From positions 13,680,501 through 13,744,500 of the forward strand of contig CAMQGK010000567.1 of NCBI GenBank assembly GCA_947000775.1: a DNA stretch of 64,000 bases, read 5' to 3'. The position numbers and the translations under genes were made by a program. A model generated the notes under the pieces. That model made no database searches. It was not told the origin of the DNA and saw only the letters and a list, made by a program, of their open reading frames with translations. The stretch is from Pterois miles. Lineage: Eukaryota > Chordata > Actinopteri > Perciformes > Scorpaenidae. Shown here piece after piece: positions 59,605-64,000 of the stretch. The stretch's first letter is position 1. Each line of letters begins with the position of its first letter.

Positions 59605-62600
59605 TGTCTCAAACCGATTAATTGTCAAAATATGGAGGAAACTGGTTGATCATGTCTGTCCAGTTCAAATTGGTCATTGTAAGCAGATGATTATTCTAAC
59701 CAATTTTTTGTTGTCAGGCATCATTTCTCATGTAGATTACCATCTAATTGCAATATGTATATTTATTACTTGAATACAAAGTAATGAAACGGACAGCTTT
59801 GCTGTTTACTGGCTTGCTGGCAATTTTTCTGCCTTTTGCATTACCAAGGGTGAGGTATTGTTTTTGGCTGACTGCAGCGTGAGCATGCATGCAGAGCGAC
59901 GCCATTCGTTCTCCCTCCTTAGCAGCATGGAGGGAGACAGGCGCTGGTCTGCATGTGTGCCGCATAACTGGTTGAGGATCTGCAAAGTTTCACTTTGGGG
60001 GCATTACGTGAACGGACATTATTAATCCACTGGACAAGAGTGGATTCAACCACAGGTGCTTTCATTTTTTATTCAGAGATGATTATTTTCATTTTGCTGT
60101 CATGATATCACATAGCACAGTTATCCAGCTGGAAAATAGTCAGTCCGTGAGGCAAAATATCAAGGGGGTACAGTAAAAAAATATTTGGCAATTAATCATT
60201 GCAGCTCCATTTTACATAGATTTGTACTCATTTGTGCTGTAATTGGGAAAACCCCAGGCCCACTGGTCAGCCCATACCTTGTGTTACTGTATTTATTATT
60301 GGCAGAACTCGGACTAATCATGTCTGGGAGATTAGAGTGAATGTCTTCCATTTCCACAGTTGGCTCAGGGGCAAGATGGAAGTTTTCGGCGGTTTGCGGT
60401 GTTGGAGTTTGCCTCGGCTGAGATGTCCGAGGAGGCACAGCGACTTACTGACGGCAGGCTGCTGGGCGGCACTCACATCAGGGTGTCCTTCTGTGCCCCT
60501 GGCCCTCCTGGAAGAAGCATGTTGGCTGCTCTGATTGCTGCCCAAACCATGGTACTGAAGTCAGACTGATGCTCTGTATTCACTAGGGGTGTAACGATAC
60601 ATGGTTCTGGATTGATATATTGATTCAATGATCCAATATCTTTGATGCAAAGTGAAACACTGGTGCATATTGTCAGCTTTACAATGGGCCTTTATTTTGA
60701 AATTCTTAATTGTTTAAAAAAAAAAACTGTCACTTTATAGTGAACAGGTCTAGTTTTATTTTTATTAAAAAGTTAAGTTTTTTTTCCATTTAAATTTAAT
60801 CTAAAAGTCCCAGTAATTAAATTGTTGAGTCGTAATTCAGTTGCTTTTTGTCAGTTGATATAAATGTAAATGATAATTGGATCTAAAGCTTATCGTGGCA
60901 AACTTTGTGACTTCAGCAAATATAGTATTGTTGTTCAAAGAATCTATATAATATCGTATCATGACGAAATTTGTGATTTACACCCCAAGTATTCACATGT
61001 ACAAAGCTACTATGGAGTTTAACATTGCTCTTGTGGCGTCTCCCTTCAAGGCTGTGAATCGGGGTAAAGGTCTCCTCCCTGACCCCACAGCCATGCAGAT
61101 ACTTACAGGCCTCAACAACCCTGCCACCCTCAAGATGCTGCTCAACCCACTGTCACAGGGACCCAAACAAGGTGAGGACTAGCTCTTAATCAATGCCTTA
61201 ATTTGAGGATTTGTTCTGGTACTGTGGGTCCTGATGTCGTCTTTGTGTGCAGGCCTCCTCGGGGCCGCCCCCACGATGCCCCTTCTGGCCAACCCCGCCC
61301 TGTCCGCCGCCCTGCTCCAGCTGCTCCTCCAGAACCAGGCCAAGGCCCAGCAGGTGCTGCCACCTCTCTGCCTCCTCCCTGATGTGTGCCTCCTTTGCAG
61401 CTCTGGCTGTTTTTAATTCATCCTCCCCTACTCATTCATCCTTTTCTCCCTCCACTCTCTGCTCTTTCCCTCTTCACCATTAGCACGCCTTTCTGGGGAA
61501 TCATCTTCTGTGGGCTCAGGTGCTACACAATAAAGAAACTCCTCTAGTGCCTTGTGTGAGTGATAATGGTGTTTGTGTTAGTGGTGGTGAAGCTAGATGC
61601 ATCCTGGTCTTTTATGTGACTGGTGATAGGAAACTCAACGCCTGGGTGGGTAAGCTCTCACTAGGAGCCTTGTTTTTGTGTGTGGGGTGTATTTTTGAGT
61701 GGTGCTGAGTGATGTGGTAGGTGTACTCCATTGTGCAAAAAAAATTGTAAATACCCACTCTGCAAGGACATAATTTCATATGTGGTGAGTAAGCCTTGGT
61801 GCGTGTGTATTGCAGCAGTTTTTCACCGCTTGAGTGATGCTGTGTGACCCTCTCATGACTCTGAATTCTGCTCTCTCCTCTGCCCAGCAGGCAGGACTCA
61901 TCGGGGAGAATCCTCTGGCCGCTCTGCCTGTCCAGCAGGGAGTCCATCTGCTCGGAGACCTGCCCCAAGGTTTGGCATCCGCCGGCTCCAGCCGTCGCTC
62001 CTTGAGCCACAAACTGCATGTTTTTGCTTTGCCTATGATGCTAGACATCTGTATTTTCTTTGCCTGTTGATCATGGTTTCTCCTCTTCATGTTGGTCTTG
62101 ATATTCTGGACACAAGGCTAGATAAGTCTTAATGTTATGTAGGGATGTCACCGTGGGGGAAATTTGTGACAGTGTCCAGTGGTTACACTGGACACTTACA
62201 AAAAAGATGATGCTCAATATTTGTAGAGTGCTTACTTTTGATCTTTAACATAGATATCACTGTTTGGCATCTCTGGTCAAGCTTTTGCTGTGTGGCCACT
62301 GGTGTGAAGGCTCCGTCCTCCACAGGGCCATTGCGTCAACATTATGGTTCCCTTGTAGAGAGGTGAAGTTGCTCCCTCTCCGGTGGACCCCATGGGACCT
62401 TATTTTGGAAAAAATATGTATAGTAGTCAGTGCTGAGACAAATGGTTTTTTTTTTTTGATCCCATCTGAATTGGCACACATTGAACACCCATTTGTCATT
62501 TGTCAATTTAAATCATAATTTTTGCAAGTCTGTAGTAGTAGTTTGTAGTATCCTTTAGTTTTGTGTGAAACCTCTGAACTACATGTCTTGTCTCTCACAA

Positions 62601-63691
62601 TATGTCACCAACAGTAGCTAGCTAACTTAACGTTTCTTTGAGCATGAAACATGGGTATCTTATCTGATGTATTTTATCCACCGACTCCTGGTCTTTTCAT
62701 CAGCCAGAAAGAAAAATATGAGCAACATCTGTTGTGTGTATACAACCCAGTAGGAAACACACAGGCATCGTAGTTTTAGTGAGAGAGATGTTTCGCGACT
62801 TTTGGGTGTTTAGTCTTTCTAGTTACGTATTTCAGTCTGATACGTCAACAGTTTTATGACTGACAATCATATGTGATTCATGATGCAACTCAAACGGGAT
62901 CAAAAAAATATTTGTCTCCTGTTCATATTTTTTCTGAAATAAGGTCCCATAGTGGTCCACTGGAAACGGCGGGCCTCTGTAGCATTGGGTTTAAATCCAA
63001 AGTATTGCCACACAATTTATTTTACTTTTCACTTTGACATCAAATCCTTCACCATCGCCTTGTCTGTCAACTATCACCCTGTGGCAAACTTAATATTGCA
63101 TTGTAGAATGCCATTTACGTGCTTATGCTTACATGTGTAGTTTAAGAAAAACATTTATTATTATTATTACTATTATTATATTATTTAATGCAAATCTTAC
63201 TCTTGATTTTATGTGAAAAACATGAACCAGAGGAAATGGATTGAAAGTGAAAAGCTTAAAATAATCTACAATCAGGCCTCTGTCTAATTCCCTTAGGTGG
63301 TGTAGTTCCAGGTCTCAGTCTTCAGACAGATCCCCTGGCCCCCCTAAAGCCAATGCCACTTGGCAGAGCCCTGGCAAGAGAGCAGGAGTCCCCCACAGCA
63401 GCATGCACCTTCCCTCAGACTTCCTCTCCCACTCTGCAGGGCCTCTCCATGCCCCTGATGGGTGGCATGCTGGGGGCAGATGGCCTCACAGCACAAGGGG
63501 TGAGGTCCCATGTAATTTCCATAATGTTTTCTTCCTTTTTATATTCTTGTCCAGCTTTCTAACCAAGTGTAAATGGTAAAAAAATGAATCACCTTTTCCC
63601 TCCTGTCAGATATCCATCCTAGGAGATCCTCCCAAAGATGTGACCCATCCCCAGAGTGCCTTCCTCACTGTCAACAATGTTTTTCCCTCAG
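52345..63691 (+). CDS. raver1: RAVER1, three-RRM PTB-binding protein (5' part, continues beyond window)
   Basis: Nine exons: 52345-52668, 53633-53699, 56882-57351, 60360-60551, 61051-61171, 61253-61353, 61888-61969, 63297-63499 and 63610-63691; 547 codons, then open in phase 1. The protein is a nuclear co-regulator that binds PTB and, at adhesion sites, vinculin and alpha-actinin. RRM1 is at about residues 94-163 (RKIIIKNLP), RRM2 at 168-246 (ALLCIANLP, KGYGFVEYM), RRM3 at about 255-340 (KCLCVDRLP). After the RRMs comes AVNRGKGLLPDPTAM, a marker of the family, then Leu-rich helices (LLANPALSAALLQLLLQ) in a region known for PTB-binding SLLGEPP-type motifs; here ILGDPPKD in exon 9 is the matching form. 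The N-terminus is acidic and longer than a minimal RRM leader. RAVER2 is the alternative, but the neighbours TYK2 and CDC37 favour RAVER1. The C-terminus is outside the window. Confidence 0.93.
54098..54740. repeat. Interspersed repeat in raver1 intron 2
   Basis: 'taaagtggcagtaggcaata' to 'agcagctttaattacg' with 'ggagcgcattccttttgagt' and 'agtgattgacagctgctcaa' in between resembles a repeat family I know from other teleosts. Its ends are not sharply defined here. Confidence 0.4.
55065..55397. repeat. Teleost interspersed repeat (copy 1), raver1 intron 2
   Basis: It runs from 'gagcagcaactaatgattat' to 'ggttaatcactacatctcta' and contains 'tattcagtttactgtcatag' followed by 'aggagtaaagaaaatattca'. 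The same blocks recur at 59356-59665. The ends are weakly inverted. Confidence 0.6.
55619..55720 (-). repeat. GGAT/GATA microsatellite plus retroelement tail
   Basis: GGAT and GATA tetramers (55620-55660) are followed by 'actttattgactccaaattg' and 'ggaaatgattgttag', the usual 3' end of a teleost non-LTR element inserted in minus orientation. No coding part is present. Confidence 0.55.
57462..58450. mobile_element. hAT-type element (57493-58387) nested in an older repeat
   Basis: Inner element: ends CAGTGGTTCCCAACCTGG and TTGGGAACCACAGCA, with CTAGTT repeated on both outer sides (57487-57492 and about 58389-58394), an aged target duplication. Outer repeat: 'gctgcaaagattaatccatt' on the left and 'gaccgaaaatgaatcaggaa' on the right read as one continuous fish repeat if the inner element is removed. 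Confidence 0.6.
59356..59665. repeat. Teleost interspersed repeat (copy 2), raver1 intron 3
   Basis: 'gttgcagctaattccctgtc' to 'atatggaggaaactggttga' shares with copy 1 'cctcaaatgtc', 'tattcagtttactgtc' and 'gaagctggaat'. A 25-base A run lies at 59580-59604. Confidence 0.6.
60584..60988. mobile_element. hAT-type MITE with perfect 8-bp target duplication (raver1 intron 4)
   Basis: It starts TAGGGGTGTAACGATAC and ends TTTACACCCCAA, inverted with one or two changes. It is flanked by GTATTCAC at 60576-60583 and 60989-60996. The insertion ends about 60 bp before the exon at 61051 and accounts for most of the intron. Confidence 0.8.
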
Positions 63692-64000
63692 GTGAGCTGC
63701 TTTTGATATTCCTACTTGGCAGTCTGTTTTTTTTGTTTGCTGCATCACCTCAAGTAAATATATTCCAGTCAGTTGCCAACCTCCCCGTCTGAATAGTGAA
63801 GACAATGCTGAAGTGCCTTAAACTGTCATTCTTTCTAATAGCCAGCAGGGAGTGACTCCTCTGGTTGCAGAAAGAAGTCTGATTGTATAGAAGTCTATGA
63901 GAAAATGAACCTACTTCTCATTTGATGTATTACGTCAGTAAATGTGTGTTATGGTCTCAGTTTCAAGTCTTCAATACAGCATGATATTTATTTAGTAAAT
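63692..64000. other. raver1: raver1 intron, truncated by the window edge
   Basis: It follows the donor at 63692 (GTGAGC). No acceptor or exon was found up to 64000. Confidence 0.6.

Noticed and set aside
1..64000. CRISPR arrays, operons, phage or plasmid features
   Set aside because: The DNA is vertebrate with introns and polyadenylation signals; no regularly spaced direct repeats with unique spacers were seen.

Overview
This is a window of nuclear DNA from a ray-finned fish, very probably a spiny-rayed teleost. The evidence is: vertebrate intron-exon genes with GT-AG splicing, an AT-rich background packed with repeat types common in teleost genomes (tRNA-derived SINEs, Tc1-like and hAT-like DNA elements, long-inverted-repeat elements, TG and GATA microsatellites), and proteins closest in my recollection to vertebrate ICAM, CDC37, TYK2 and RAVER1. 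No bacterial, viral or plasmid genes and no CRISPR arrays were seen.

Layout, all genes on the + strand. (1) 910-3343: 3' half of an ICAM-like adhesion receptor gene (A). (2) 5667-9827: a complete ICAM-like gene (B) with three Ig domains and a membrane anchor, followed by a second possible membrane-anchor exon at 9877-9968. (3) 16883-20831: a third ICAM-like gene (C) whose only detectable last exon adds Gly-Val-stop, so the product looks secreted. (4) 24314-24594: cmc4, a small twin-Cx9C mitochondrial protein gene. (5) 26508-32447: cdc37, the kinase-loading HSP90 co-chaperone, complete in 8 exons (376 aa). (6) 37609-49624: tyk2, a JAK-family kinase, complete in 23 coding exons (1163 aa), with a probable 5'UTR exon ending at 36473. 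(7) 52345 to the right edge: raver1, an RNA-binding protein with three RRMs, nine exons seen, running out of the window. All splice phases were checked by hand and are consistent within each gene.

The set matches the human 19p13.2 neighbourhood (RAVER1-ICAM3-TYK2-CDC37, with ICAM1/4/5 nearby), so this is an old linkage group of leukocyte adhesion and cytokine signalling genes. ICAM receptors bind leukocyte integrins, TYK2 serves interferon and IL-12-type receptors, and CDC37 loads kinases onto HSP90. cmc4 is not part of the human block.

Between and inside genes the DNA is mostly repeats, several nested. Five SINE copies of one family, two Tc1-like remnants, several hAT-type MITEs (two with perfect 8-bp target duplications) and several long-inverted-repeat elements are placed below. 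The most unusual structures are a TA-flanked element sitting at the exact centre of a perfect 49+49 bp palindrome (10711-11083), a fold-back whose loop is a copy of DNA about 690 bp away (35810-35977), a 42-bp near-perfect hairpin in a cdc37 intron (31627-31668), and the different C-terminal ends of the three ICAM-like genes.
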